From Spirochaetales bacterium (lineage in GTDB: Bacteria; Spirochaetota; Spirochaetia; ARS1246): a stretch of 9,341 nt of DNA. Position 1 is the stretch's first letter. Each line of letters begins with the position of its first letter. Below are positions 1-7,199 of the stretch, in pieces. The position numbers were made by a program, and so were the translations under genes. The stretch is from the NCBI GenBank assembly GCA_016930115.1, contig JAFGHN010000308.1:1-9341 (forward strand), written 5' to 3'. The notes beneath the pieces were generated by a model. The model was not told the origin of the DNA. It did no database searches and saw only the letters and a program-made list of their open reading frames with translations.

Positions 1-257
1 GCGATGTACTCCACAGCCGACTCGTTCTCGAGAATCCAATCAAGGCCCGTGAGCCCCAGATCAAGCACGCCTGACTCCACGTATCGGGACATCTCCTGGG
101 CACGGATCAAGGCGCAGGAGATGTCCGCATCATCGATCGACGGGAAGTAGTTACGGGATGAAACCGTTATCCGCCATCCGGCCTTTTCAAAAAGCTCGAT
201 GGTTGCATCCTGAAGGCTGCCTTTGGGCACGCCGAGCTTCAACACGTTACCGCTCAT
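1..257 (-). CDS. hisG: ATP phosphoribosyltransferase, N-terminal part (cut by window edge)
   Basis: This is the start of HisG, the cytoplasmic enzyme that condenses ATP with PRPP in the first step of histidine synthesis. About 85 residues are visible before the left edge. The N-terminus reads MSGNVLKLGVPKGSLQDAT, and the family hallmarks LGVPKGSL, a following SRNYFP-type segment, the DADISCALIRAQEM stretch and the VLDLGLTGLDW segment are all in register. The ATG at 257-255 overlaps the hisI stop (ATGA), so the two are almost certainly translationally coupled in one mRNA. Because the C-terminus is missing, it cannot be seen whether this is the long form with its own regulatory domain or the short form that needs HisZ. 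Confidence 0.93.
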   Translation of the reverse strand, partial: MSGNVLKLGVPKGSLQDATIELFEKAGWRITVSSRNYFPSIDDADISCALIRAQEMSRYVESGVLDLGLTGLDWILENESAVEYI

Positions 258-637
258 TTCGATTCCCCGTACACTTGCGACGGATCGAATACTCTTACGC
301 CGTCTTCCACAACGCCCCGTCCCCTGATCAGGTTGAAGAAACACGATCGATAACCGGTATGGCAGGCGGCGCCGCCGATCTGGTTTACCTTGATCAAAAC
401 GGCGTCCGAATCGCAATCGATACGAATTTCACGTACCTCCTGGATGTTCCCCGAGGTCTCGCCTTTTTTCCAGACTTCCTTGCGTGACCTGGACCAGTAA
501 TGAACGATACCGGTTTGCAGCGTGAGTCTCCAGGATTCTTCGTTTATGTAGGCGAGCATCAACACTTCACCCGAATCGGCGTCCTGGGCGATCACCGGCA
601 CCAGCCCGCCCTGCTTATCAAAATCAAGTTCTATCAT
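254..637 (-). CDS. hisI: phosphoribosyl-AMP cyclohydrolase
   Basis: HisI is a zinc-dependent cytoplasmic enzyme that opens the adenine ring of phosphoribosyl-AMP in the third step of histidine synthesis. The 127-residue protein carries the family signature: HYWSRSRKEVWKKGETSGN around residues 46-64, the DCDSDAVLIKV cluster at 74-84 and ACHTGYRSCF at 91-100. C75, C92 and C99 match the conserved cysteines that bind zinc, and D74, D76 and D78 the acidic metal-binding cluster. The reading frame is open back to 721, but the start at 637 is preferred: an AAGGAG lies 6 bases upstream and homology begins there. There is no C-terminal HisE domain, so it is monofunctional and a separate hisE is expected elsewhere. 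It overlaps hisG by 4 bp. Confidence 0.95.
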   Translation of the reverse strand: MIELDFDKQGGLVPVIAQDADSGEVLMLAYINEESWRLTLQTGIVHYWSRSRKEVWKKGETSGNIQEVREIRIDCDSDAVLIKVNQIGGAACHTGYRSCFFNLIRGRGVVEDGVRVFDPSQVYGESK

Positions 638-643
638 GTACTG

Positions 644-649
644 CTCCTT
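644..649 (-). promoter_or_regulatory. ribosome binding site of hisI (fixes the start)
   Basis: AAGGAG on the minus strand lies 6 bases before the ATG at 637. It supports the 127-residue HisI over the 155-residue reading that starts at 721, whose extra residues do not resemble the family. Confidence 0.8.
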
Positions 650-686
650 GATAGCCCATACGGTCCAACCGCACCAAAGGGAAGAT

Positions 687-715
687 ATCCTACTAAATGT
701 ACCGTGATCTTGCAA
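687..715 (-). promoter_or_regulatory. candidate sigma-70 promoter for hisI-hisG
   Basis: On the minus strand TTGCAA (715-710) is followed after 17 bases by TAGGAT (692-687). It gives a leader of roughly 45 bases before the hisI start. The match is 4 of 6 at -35 and 4 of 6 at -10 with ideal spacing. The -35 hexamer is self-complementary and is shared with the opposite promoter. This is a sequence match only. Confidence 0.45.
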
Positions 716-739
716 CGCCACGCGCCCGGCGCATAGAAT
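710..739 (+). promoter_or_regulatory. candidate sigma-70 promoter for the larA-like/trmJ/yigZ operon
   Basis: TTGCAA (710-715) and TAGAAT (734-739) are 18 bases apart, leaving a leader of about 30 bases before the ATG at 778. The -10 matches the consensus at 5 of 6 positions. The -35 hexamer is the same six bases that serve the opposite promoter. Confidence 0.45.
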
Positions 740-766
740 ACAGAGGATCTATCACCGGGCAACAGA

Positions 767-772
767 AAGGAG
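767..772 (+). promoter_or_regulatory. ribosome binding site of the larA-like gene (fixes the start)
   Basis: AAGGAG lies 5 bases before the ATG at 778. The frame is open back to 697, but the 27 extra residues would be translated from across the candidate -10 region and look like no protein family, so 778 is chosen. Confidence 0.8.
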
Positions 773-777
773 CAAGC

Positions 778-2031
778 ATGGCTTTTCCGGGAATGTATCG
801 TGTTCACCGGCATTTTGAAGACGACAGAATAAAGGATCTCGAGTCGACAGTCAGAGAAAGTCTCGCGAAGGCGGGTCTACCGATAAGCAAGGGAGACAGC
901 ATCGCCCTGACCGTCGGCAGCCGCGGTATAGCGGATCTCGAGCTGATCGTTCGTTCTGCGGTTGGCGCTTTGCGGGATCTCGGCGCAGAGCCGTTTATCA
1001 TCCCGGCAATGGGAAGCCACGGCGGCGGCAGCGCGGAGGGACAGGAAGAAGTGCTTGCCTCCTACGGTGTCACCGAACAGCGGGTGGGGGCTCCAGTTGT
1101 GAGCTCGATGGATGTGGTCGAAATAGAGGCCCCTCACCTGGAAAACAAGGTGTTTATGGACAGACACGCCTGGGAAGCCGACGGCGTACTGCTCCTCAAC
1201 AGGGTCAAGCCGCATACGGACTTTCACGGGCGCACGGAGAGTGGACTGGTGAAAATGGCGGTGATCGGCCTTGGGAAACACCGCCTGGCGAGTGAGATCC
1301 ATTCCTTTGGCATCCACGGTCTGAAGGATCTGATAGAGCCTACCGCGCAGGCTCTCATCGCAACAGGAAAAATCAAAGGTGGCATCGGCGTTGTTGAAAA
1401 CGCCCACGACAAGATCGCCGTCGTGGAGGTCGTGCCGGCGGACGCAATCATCGATACGGACGCGCGTCTTCTGGAAACAGCCAGACGGAAGATGCCCAGG
1501 CTCCCGGTTTCGGATATCGATGTCCTTATTATCGATGTCATGGGCAAGGATATAAGCGGAAGCGGTATGGATACGAACATCATAGGGAGGATCAAGATCG
1601 CGGGTGAAACCGAGCCGGATTATCCGAACATTCGCTCTATCGTGGTGACCGATTTGACCGACGCTTCCCACGGCAATGCGGTGGGTGTGGGCCTCGCGGA
1701 TGTGATAACCCGCAGACTGTTCGAAAAGATTGACGTCGATGCGACAAATGCGAATGTGGTCACTTCATCGTTTCTCGAGCGCGGGAAGATTCCCGTGATA
1801 GCGGCCAGCGATGCACAAGCGCTGCAATTTGCCCTCCGGGGGGCCGGATGCGGTAGGGATGTCTCCGCGGCGCGGATCTGCAGGATACGGTCGACCCTCG
1901 ATCTTGCGAGCATCCTAGTCTCCCCGTCGTTGAAAGCAGCGCTCGAGGGCGTCGAATCAGTTAAGATTCTTCCTCGAGAGTATCCACTCGTGACCGCGGG
2001 TGGCTTTTTTGCGCCTTTCCCCGGGGACTGA
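778..2031 (+). CDS. LarA-superfamily (nickel-pincer racemase/epimerase-like, DUF2088) protein, substrate unknown
   Basis: This 417-residue soluble protein belongs to the lactate-racemase LarA superfamily, whose known members use a nickel-pincer nucleotide attached to an active-site lysine to racemise 2-hydroxy acids. The LarA active-site pattern can be traced: R49 in GSRG, H81 in MGSHGGG, H146 in NRVKPHTDFHG, K159 in SGLVKM (the likely cofactor lysine) and H175 in SEIHSFG. The lysine-to-last-histidine spacing (16) equals that remembered for LarA (K184 to H200), while the H146-K159 distance is 3 longer. The second half contains DVLIIDVMGKDISGSGMDTN (about 248-267) and DLTDASHGNAVGVGLAD (about 292-308), conserved-looking but not part of the classic LarA site. 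No larB, larC or larE cofactor gene is nearby. It heads a tight operon with trmJ, with a stop-to-start gap of 2 bp. The superfamily call is firm; racemase activity and substrate are inference. Confidence 0.8.
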   Translation: MAFPGMYRVHRHFEDDRIKDLESTVRESLAKAGLPISKGDSIALTVGSRGIADLELIVRSAVGALRDLGAEPFIIPAMGSHGGGSAEGQEEVLASYGVTEQRVGAPVVSSMDVVEIEAPHLENKVFMDRHAWEADGVLLLNRVKPHTDFHGRTESGLVKMAVIGLGKHRLASEIHSFGIHGLKDLIEPTAQALIATGKIKGGIGVVENAHDKIAVVEVVPADAIIDTDARLLETARRKMPRLPVSDIDVLIIDVMGKDISGSGMDTNIIGRIKIAGETEPDYPNIRSIVVTDLTDASHGNAVGVGLADVITRRLFEKIDVDATNANVVTSSFLERGKIPVIAASDAQALQFALRGAGCGRDVSAARICRIRSTLDLASILVSPSLKAALEGVESVKILPREYPLVTAGGFFAPFPGD

Positions 2032-2033
2032 GC

Positions 2034-2792
2034 GTGTCGATCGATCCCGTCGCCGCCCGTCTTGGATTCATCCGCGTGGTCCTCTCCCGTCCGCAAGACA
2101 GCGGGAATATAGGCGCTGTCTGCAGGGCTATGAAGAACATGGGGCTGACGCGGCTGTATATTGCCGGGTCCCCCGGGTTGGACCGTGACAGGGCGCGTGT
2201 ACTCGCGCTCCACGCTGCGGACATTCTCGAAGACGCCGTCATGACTGACACTTTTGACGAGGCGATTGAAGGCTGTTCGTTCATCGCCGGTCTGACCCGC
2301 AGATGGGGCAGGTACCGCAAATACGTCTATATCGATCCTCCGGAGCTCGCCGTGAGGCTGCAAACCTTCGAGGGCACGGAGGCGGCGGTTGTCTTTGGCA
2401 ACGAAGCGTCCGGGCTCTCGGATGAGGAGCTTAACCGGTGTCACGTCGCGGTAACCATTCCCTCCTCCAGGGAGTTCCCGTCGCTGAACTTGTCGCACGC
2501 GGTGCAGGTGGTAGCGTATGAAGTGTACCGAACCTTCAATGCGGCCGCGGGCAGACGGTTCTACACGCCTCTCTCAGCAGAAAAACTAGACACACTTGTC
2601 GAGCATGTGGCGGAAAGCCTCAAATCCATCGGGTTTTTCAGGCTCGTCTCGCCGGAAGAGATGGGGCGATTCTTCAGAGATATTTTCGTCAGGGCCGCTC
2701 TGTCGAGACGGGAGTCTGAAAGAATCATGGCGATCTTCAGCAGTATCGCCGGGATGGTGGGTAAGCAAAGTGAAGAAGGCGGCGGTAGATGA
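2034..2792 (+). CDS. trmJ: TrmJ-type SPOUT RNA 2'-O-methyltransferase
   Basis: This 252-residue protein is a SpoU/TrmH-superfamily RNA methyltransferase with a trefoil-knot SAM site. TrmJ methylates the ribose 2'-OH of position 32 in certain tRNAs. All three motifs are present: motif 1 NIGAVCRAMKN (25-35), motif 2 VFGNEASGL (120-128) and motif 3 SLNLSHAVQ (150-158). The C-terminal helices with FRDIFVRAALSRRESERI (about 214-231) resemble the TrmJ extension rather than TrmL or TrmH. The GTG start at 2034 lies 2 bp after the upstream stop and has only a weak G-rich Shine-Dalgarno sequence, so translation is probably coupled. It overlaps the next gene by 4 bp. Family membership is sure; the exact target nucleoside is inferred. 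Confidence 0.88.
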   Translation: MSIDPVAARLGFIRVVLSRPQDSGNIGAVCRAMKNMGLTRLYIAGSPGLDRDRARVLALHAADILEDAVMTDTFDEAIEGCSFIAGLTRRWGRYRKYVYIDPPELAVRLQTFEGTEAAVVFGNEASGLSDEELNRCHVAVTIPSSREFPSLNLSHAVQVVAYEVYRTFNAAAGRRFYTPLSAEKLDTLVEHVAESLKSIGFFRLVSPEEMGRFFRDIFVRAALSRRESERIMAIFSSIAGMVGKQSEEGGGR

Positions 2793-3391
2793 GAGTCCCT
2801 CTATGCACCGCACATGCCGAACTGGTGGTAAAGCGGTCGCGTTTTCTGAGCAGGGCGGAGCGCTTCGCCGATCCTGAATCGATCAAGGAGACTATCCGCA
2901 CTATCCGTGAGAAACATCCGGGCTGTAACCACGTGGTGTACGGATACGTAGTCGGACCCGCGGGTTCTCTCTTCGGTATGAGCGATGACCGGGAGCCGAA
3001 GGGTACCGCGGGAAGACCGGTGCTTGAGGTGCTGAAAGGTTCCGGGCTTACGAACGTGCTGGTGACAGTTGTACGCTATTTCGGCGGCACAAAACTTGGA
3101 ACCGGCGGACTTGTACGGGCATACACAGAAGCAGCGCAGAACGTTCTTGCCGCACTCGATACCGAAGAGCTCGTTGAGAAAAGCCGTTTCTCAGTGAGCA
3201 TACCGTACCCGCTGTACGAAGCTTGCCGCCGTCTCATCGAAAGCGCCGCGGGAACCATCGAGAAGGAAGAATTCGCCACGCAGGTTTTGGTCCACGGGGA
3301 GTTGCCGGAATCCCGCAAGGAGGAGCTGGCGACGGGGCTTGCCGACTTGAGCGCCGGCCGGGTGACTCTCAATTTTCCGGATCGACCGTAG
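2789..3391 (+). CDS. yigZ: YigZ/IMPACT-family (UPF0029) protein
   Basis: This 200-residue protein belongs to the widespread YigZ/IMPACT family, whose bacterial function is poorly defined; eukaryotic IMPACT affects Gcn2 signalling. The N-terminal domain shows KRSRFL (15-20), a conserved HVVYGYVVG (48-56), SDDREPKGTAGRP (65-77) and the family signature VRYFGGTKLGTGGLVRAY (95-112). The second part, from about residue 130, would be the DUF1949 ferredoxin-like domain, which resembles domain IV of elongation factor G. The length is normal for the family. Its ATG overlaps the trmJ stop (ATGA), so the two are probably translationally coupled. The pairing with an RNA methyltransferase suggests a translation-related role, which is inference. 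It ends 34 bp before the convergent glnE. Confidence 0.9.
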   Translation: MRVPLCTAHAELVVKRSRFLSRAERFADPESIKETIRTIREKHPGCNHVVYGYVVGPAGSLFGMSDDREPKGTAGRPVLEVLKGSGLTNVLVTVVRYFGGTKLGTGGLVRAYTEAAQNVLAALDTEELVEKSRFSVSIPYPLYEACRRLIESAAGTIEKEEFATQVLVHGELPESRKEELATGLADLSAGRVTLNFPDRP

Positions 3392-3425
3392 CGGGTGCGC
3401 CGGCAGCCGGGGAGATCACCGGTTG

Positions 3426-6400
3426 TCACGGCAGGAACTCGTCAAAGGCCCCACGCACTCTTGTCATTGTCTTCTCTATTTTCTCTGCAAACGCCGCCGG
3501 TTCTTCATCTTTTCCTTCGATGCGTCGAGCCAGAGCGTCCAGTGCTTCCTGGTTTGCCGGCACCACGTGGACTTGCCTGTCCTCGAGCAACTGGAGAAAG
3601 TGCTCGATCCTTCGCAGATAAAGATAGTCGCCGCGTATCTCATTTCCCCGTTCAGGGGTCAGAATTTTGCGGCTGACGAGTTTTTCCAATCCGTTGAGAG
3701 TGTTCCCGGTCAATATCTCCGGCGTTTTGTGAGCGTGTATCATCTGGAGGCCTTGGACCAAGAACTCGATGTCACGGATTCCGCCTTCCCCGGATTTGAT
3801 GTCAACGCCGCGCGCGATATTCGAACGCCGCGACGCCGCGAGGTTTCGCTGTGTTCGTATTCCCCTGGCGATACGTGAAGGGTCAACCTCCCGCAGCAGA
3901 TATTCATGCAGCAGCGCACAGGCCTTGCGTCCAAAATCGAGATCGCCAGCCACCGGTCTCAGCTTGATAAGGGCCTGGAGCTCCCAATCCGACGCGACAG
4001 TGCGGTAATAATCGAGCACCGATTTCAGCGAATGGGCCAGGAGGCTTGACCGGCCGTATGGGCGCAGACGGAAATCAACGCGGTACACGAAACCGCTTTC
4101 GGTATGATCCGCCAGGTGGGAACGAAGAAGCTCCATCAGCCGGGAAAACGTCGTGTCGCCGGTTCCGGCGCTTTCCGGATACCTTTCGGCGTCAAAAAGA
4201 GCAAGAAGATCGATGTCCGAGCTATAATTGAGCTCTTCACCGCCAAGTTTCCCGAAAGCGAAAACCGCAAAACCCGAACCGTCGATGGCTGCCGAGTTTC
4301 CGGATGCTACGATTTGCCGCCATGAACGAGCGAGCGAGGCCTGAAGGATGGCGTCCGCCAGGCGGGAAATCTCGGTCACCACGTCGGTAAACGGCGCGCC
4401 AAGGCAGATGTCCCGCGTGCCAATCCGGAGTATCTCCCTTCGCCTCAGAGCGCGCAGGCTTTTCATCCACGCCGCATTGTCTGTCGCCCCATCTGAGAGC
4501 GCGGTAAGCTCTTTTCTGATATCTTCTGTCTTCCTGAGTGTCCGTATGAGCTCAGGCTGCGCGACCCACGAAACGAGCTGCGGTTCGCGAATGACCGTGT
4601 CAGCCAGGAATTGGCTCCCGGCGAAGATCTGGAGTAATACCTCAAGTTGCAGCGGCTGGTCGAGAAGCTGTCGGTAGTGATCTTCTTTCGAAGGCAACGA
4701 ACGGGCAAAGCGCTCCCAGTTGTTCAACGCCATATCCGGATCCGGAGTTTCGCGCAGAAGGTCCCAGGCCAGGACCGCCAAGCCGGCAAACAGCGTTCTC
4801 TCGGCACCCGTTCCTTTCAAAAAATCGATATTCTTCAAGGCGCGTTCACAGTTTTTTAGTCCTGCCCCCCCCAGTATCCTGGAAGCGAGCTCTTTCGGCA
4901 TATTTTCGGAAAACACAAGGTCCGCAACGTTGCCGCCGGGTGGCCCCGGAATCGAATCACGGCCTATATACGCCTCTACAAACGATCGCACCGCGGCAGT
5001 CTTCGTTTCAAAGTCAACACGAAGCTCCTGGGCGGGATCAAGCCCGCTTTTGCCGGCGTATCCGGTCCGGCGGGCGAGGTGCGTGTACTCGTCTGACCCC
5101 GCGGCCGGAAGAAAGAGATCTTTCGCGGATCCCCGCAGCATGCGGAGCCCGTTTATCAGTTTGCGCAGGAAGTGATAGGCCGAAACGAGTTGCTCCGCTT
5201 CATTGCCGCTCATGATTCCCGCGCGCACCAGCTCTTCCAGCGCGACGTGTATCCGGGGAGTCCGCAATCTGTCGTTTTCGCTGCCATAGCGGCACTGGAT
5301 GATCTGTACCGAATACTCGAGGTCCACCAATCCGCCGGGCGAAAATTTTGCGTTCGGTCTGTTTTCTGCCTTTCCGCCGGCATGCTGTTTGAGTTGCTTC
5401 TCCCGTAACTCTCTCAAATCGTGAAGCTCGATGCTATCGCTCCTGTAGACGATCTCATCGCGTATCCTTTCTATCCGTGCTCCGAGCTCCGGGTCGCCTC
5501 CTATCGCTCTCATCCTTATGAGCGCGAGCTTTTCGTAGCTGTGGGCCTGTCCCCCCGGCCCGTAGTATTGACAGTAACTTTCCAGGCTGCATGCCACCGG
5601 GCCCGCGTTCCCGTGTGGCCTCAACCTCAAGTCGATGTGAAAAATGCCCTCCCGTTTCGTGTCGATCAGATTTACCGCCGTTTTGAATAACCGCTCAAAG
5701 TATTCGGCGTTCCCGATTTTTTCCCGCCCATCGGTTGCGCCGTTATCCGCGTAGATGAACAGAAGCTCGACGTCGGAGGCGTATCCAAGGGCGGCGCCTC
5801 CAAGCTTCCCGAGTCCCATAATCGCGTATCTTGCCTCCTGACCGGCAAAGGTGAGCGGTTTTCCGTAACGCATGGCGAGCATTTCAGAGGCGATCCCGAC
5901 GGCGGAGCTGACTACCACTTCTGCAAGTCTGGATAACTTTCTGCTCAGGAAGAGGAAATCCGCGTCAGGCCGTATAATGTGTTCGAGATCTATCAGGTAA
6001 ATTTCCCTGTCCTTGAAATCGTTCAACGCTTTCCGCTTCTCTTCATGGTCGTTCGCGGATAGGAGTTTTCGCCTCAATTCTTCCGTCAGCTCGCTCTCCT
6101 CAAGGCTGAGCCGTTTATTTCTGGAAGCGGGATCGAGCAGCGGGAGAATGTTTTCGTATTGAATCCTGATGAAATCCTCCCAAAGAAAATCGCTTACGCT
6201 CAAGAGTCGAGACAAATCCTTCAGGATTTCCGGGTTGGACAGCAGCGGTTCCGCGGTCGTCAACTCTTTTGCGATCTGTTCAAAACGGACAAGAGCGGCG
6301 TATGGATCCGGCGCCGAGCCCAGAAAATAGGTGAACTGCTTTGTCAGAAGAACCGACATCTTCACCTTGTTCAGCCCCGCCGGGTCGGTGACGGCTTTCC

Positions 6401-7196
6401 CGTCGATGTCGGTGATCTCGATCAAGTCTTCGATCCTGTTTCCTGCCGTCTGGATCGAAACAGACTCGATGGAGAAACCATAGAGGGCCAGGGCGTTGCT
6501 CACGGCAAAGAGAAAAAAGGGTGTGTCTTCACAGATAATCGTCAGGTTCGTGCTTGCGTTTGTTCCCCGGGCGACCTGCATTTCCACGGGCAGGAGCACT
6601 TCCGCCGCCTTGAGGCTGCGCCGGATGAGCGCGCTCGATACCGCCTCATACACCATCTGCCGCGCCTCGATGATGGATCCGGTCTTGGCATCGGGAAGCA
6701 ACACAAACAACCGCGCGACTTGCGCGGTGAAGTCGTCTTTCCAGGCATTGAAGCTGACATCTTCCCGGATCGTCCCTGTAAATCTATCTATGATGTAGCG
6801 TGGTTTCGGCCTGGTATGCACCACTTGCGTGCGTTTGCTGCCGCGGCTGAAAATGGCGACGGCTTCCTCGGATTCACGTGAATAGGTGTATATCGATCCC
6901 TGTTCGATATCGAACCCCGATGCGGAGAGTAGCCCGGTAAGCAGAGAGAACAACCCCGGCACATCGCTTGCGTATACCGTACAGCCGATGCGGTTGTCAG
7001 GCTGTTCGAAGATCTCGATACGATGGTCCTTCGCACCCTTTAAGCTGAAGAGACGTTCGGCGTCGAGCGCTATTTGAGATACATCCGTGTCTTCGAAATA
7101 ACGGTCGGAAAGACGTCCGAGAAACTCCTTTACCTGCGAGGAGTCTAACTGCGGTGAATATTTCAGAATTTCTGAGACTGCGGGCTTTAGCGCCAT
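3426..7196 (-). CDS. glnE: glutamine synthetase adenylyltransferase/deadenylylase with N-terminal ACT-like extension
   Basis: GlnE adds AMP to glutamine synthetase when nitrogen is plentiful and removes it by phosphorolysis when nitrogen is scarce. At 1256 residues it is about 310 longer than the roughly 946-residue E. coli enzyme. Residues 57-115 (with DVPGLFSLLTGLL) and 215-270 (with EDTPFFLFAVSNALALYGF and DLIEITDIDGKAV) look like paired ACT domains of GlnD. The deadenylylating half follows, with GLGKLGG (461-467), SDVEL (474-478) and DLRLRPHG (522-529). The adenylylating half has FGKLGGEELNYSSDIDL (981-997) and DFRLRPYG (1041-1048), and the C-terminal all-helical region carries SGEGGIRDIEFLVQ (1135-1148). 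The adenylylating DxD (D994, D996) is intact, but the N-terminal motif reads D475-V-E477. The ATG is 3 bp after the nifA-like stop with only a weak Shine-Dalgarno sequence, so it is probably co-transcribed and coupled with that gene. Confidence 0.92.
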   Translation of the reverse strand: MALKPAVSEILKYSPQLDSSQVKEFLGRLSDRYFEDTDVSQIALDAERLFSLKGAKDHRIEIFEQPDNRIGCTVYASDVPGLFSLLTGLLSASGFDIEQGSIYTYSRESEEAVAIFSRGSKRTQVVHTRPKPRYIIDRFTGTIREDVSFNAWKDDFTAQVARLFVLLPDAKTGSIIEARQMVYEAVSSALIRRSLKAAEVLLPVEMQVARGTNASTNLTIICEDTPFFLFAVSNALALYGFSIESVSIQTAGNRIEDLIEITDIDGKAVTDPAGLNKVKMSVLLTKQFTYFLGSAPDPYAALVRFEQIAKELTTAEPLLSNPEILKDLSRLLSVSDFLWEDFIRIQYENILPLLDPASRNKRLSLEESELTEELRRKLLSANDHEEKRKALNDFKDREIYLIDLEHIIRPDADFLFLSRKLSRLAEVVVSSAVGIASEMLAMRYGKPLTFAGQEARYAIMGLGKLGGAALGYASDVELLFIYADNGATDGREKIGNAEYFERLFKTAVNLIDTKREGIFHIDLRLRPHGNAGPVACSLESYCQYYGPGGQAHSYEKLALIRMRAIGGDPELGARIERIRDEIVYRSDSIELHDLRELREKQLKQHAGGKAENRPNAKFSPGGLVDLEYSVQIIQCRYGSENDRLRTPRIHVALEELVRAGIMSGNEAEQLVSAYHFLRKLINGLRMLRGSAKDLFLPAAGSDEYTHLARRTGYAGKSGLDPAQELRVDFETKTAAVRSFVEAYIGRDSIPGPPGGNVADLVFSENMPKELASRILGGAGLKNCERALKNIDFLKGTGAERTLFAGLAVLAWDLLRETPDPDMALNNWERFARSLPSKEDHYRQLLDQPLQLEVLLQIFAGSQFLADTVIREPQLVSWVAQPELIRTLRKTEDIRKELTALSDGATDNAAWMKSLRALRRREILRIGTRDICLGAPFTDVVTEISRLADAILQASLARSWRQIVASGNSAAIDGSGFAVFAFGKLGGEELNYSSDIDLLALFDAERYPESAGTGDTTFSRLMELLRSHLADHTESGFVYRVDFRLRPYGRSSLLAHSLKSVLDYYRTVASDWELQALIKLRPVAGDLDFGRKACALLHEYLLREVDPSRIARGIRTQRNLAASRRSNIARGVDIKSGEGGIRDIEFLVQGLQMIHAHKTPEILTGNTLNGLEKLVSRKILTPERGNEIRGDYLYLRRIEHFLQLLEDRQVHVVPANQEALDALARRIEGKDEEPAAFAEKIEKTMTRVRGAFDEFLP

Positions 7197-7199
7197 TGG

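Noticed and set aside
877..1671. 264-residue open frame on the minus strand inside the larA-like gene
   Set aside because: It is antisense to a well-supported gene, has no recognisable family and low-complexity composition rich in R, H and D, as expected of a shadow frame in GC-rich coding DNA.
1620..2498. 292-residue open frame on the minus strand across the larA-like/trmJ junction
   Set aside because: It lies opposite two confident genes, has no motif and no plausible ribosome binding site. Typical shadow frame.
3392..3425. possible bidirectional terminator between yigZ and glnE
   Set aside because: Only short 4-bp CCGG pairings can be formed and there is no T-run on either strand, so no intrinsic terminator can be supported.
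6159..6881. 240-residue open frame on the plus strand inside glnE
   Set aside because: It is antisense to the ACT-like region of glnE, which has clear family character on the other strand.
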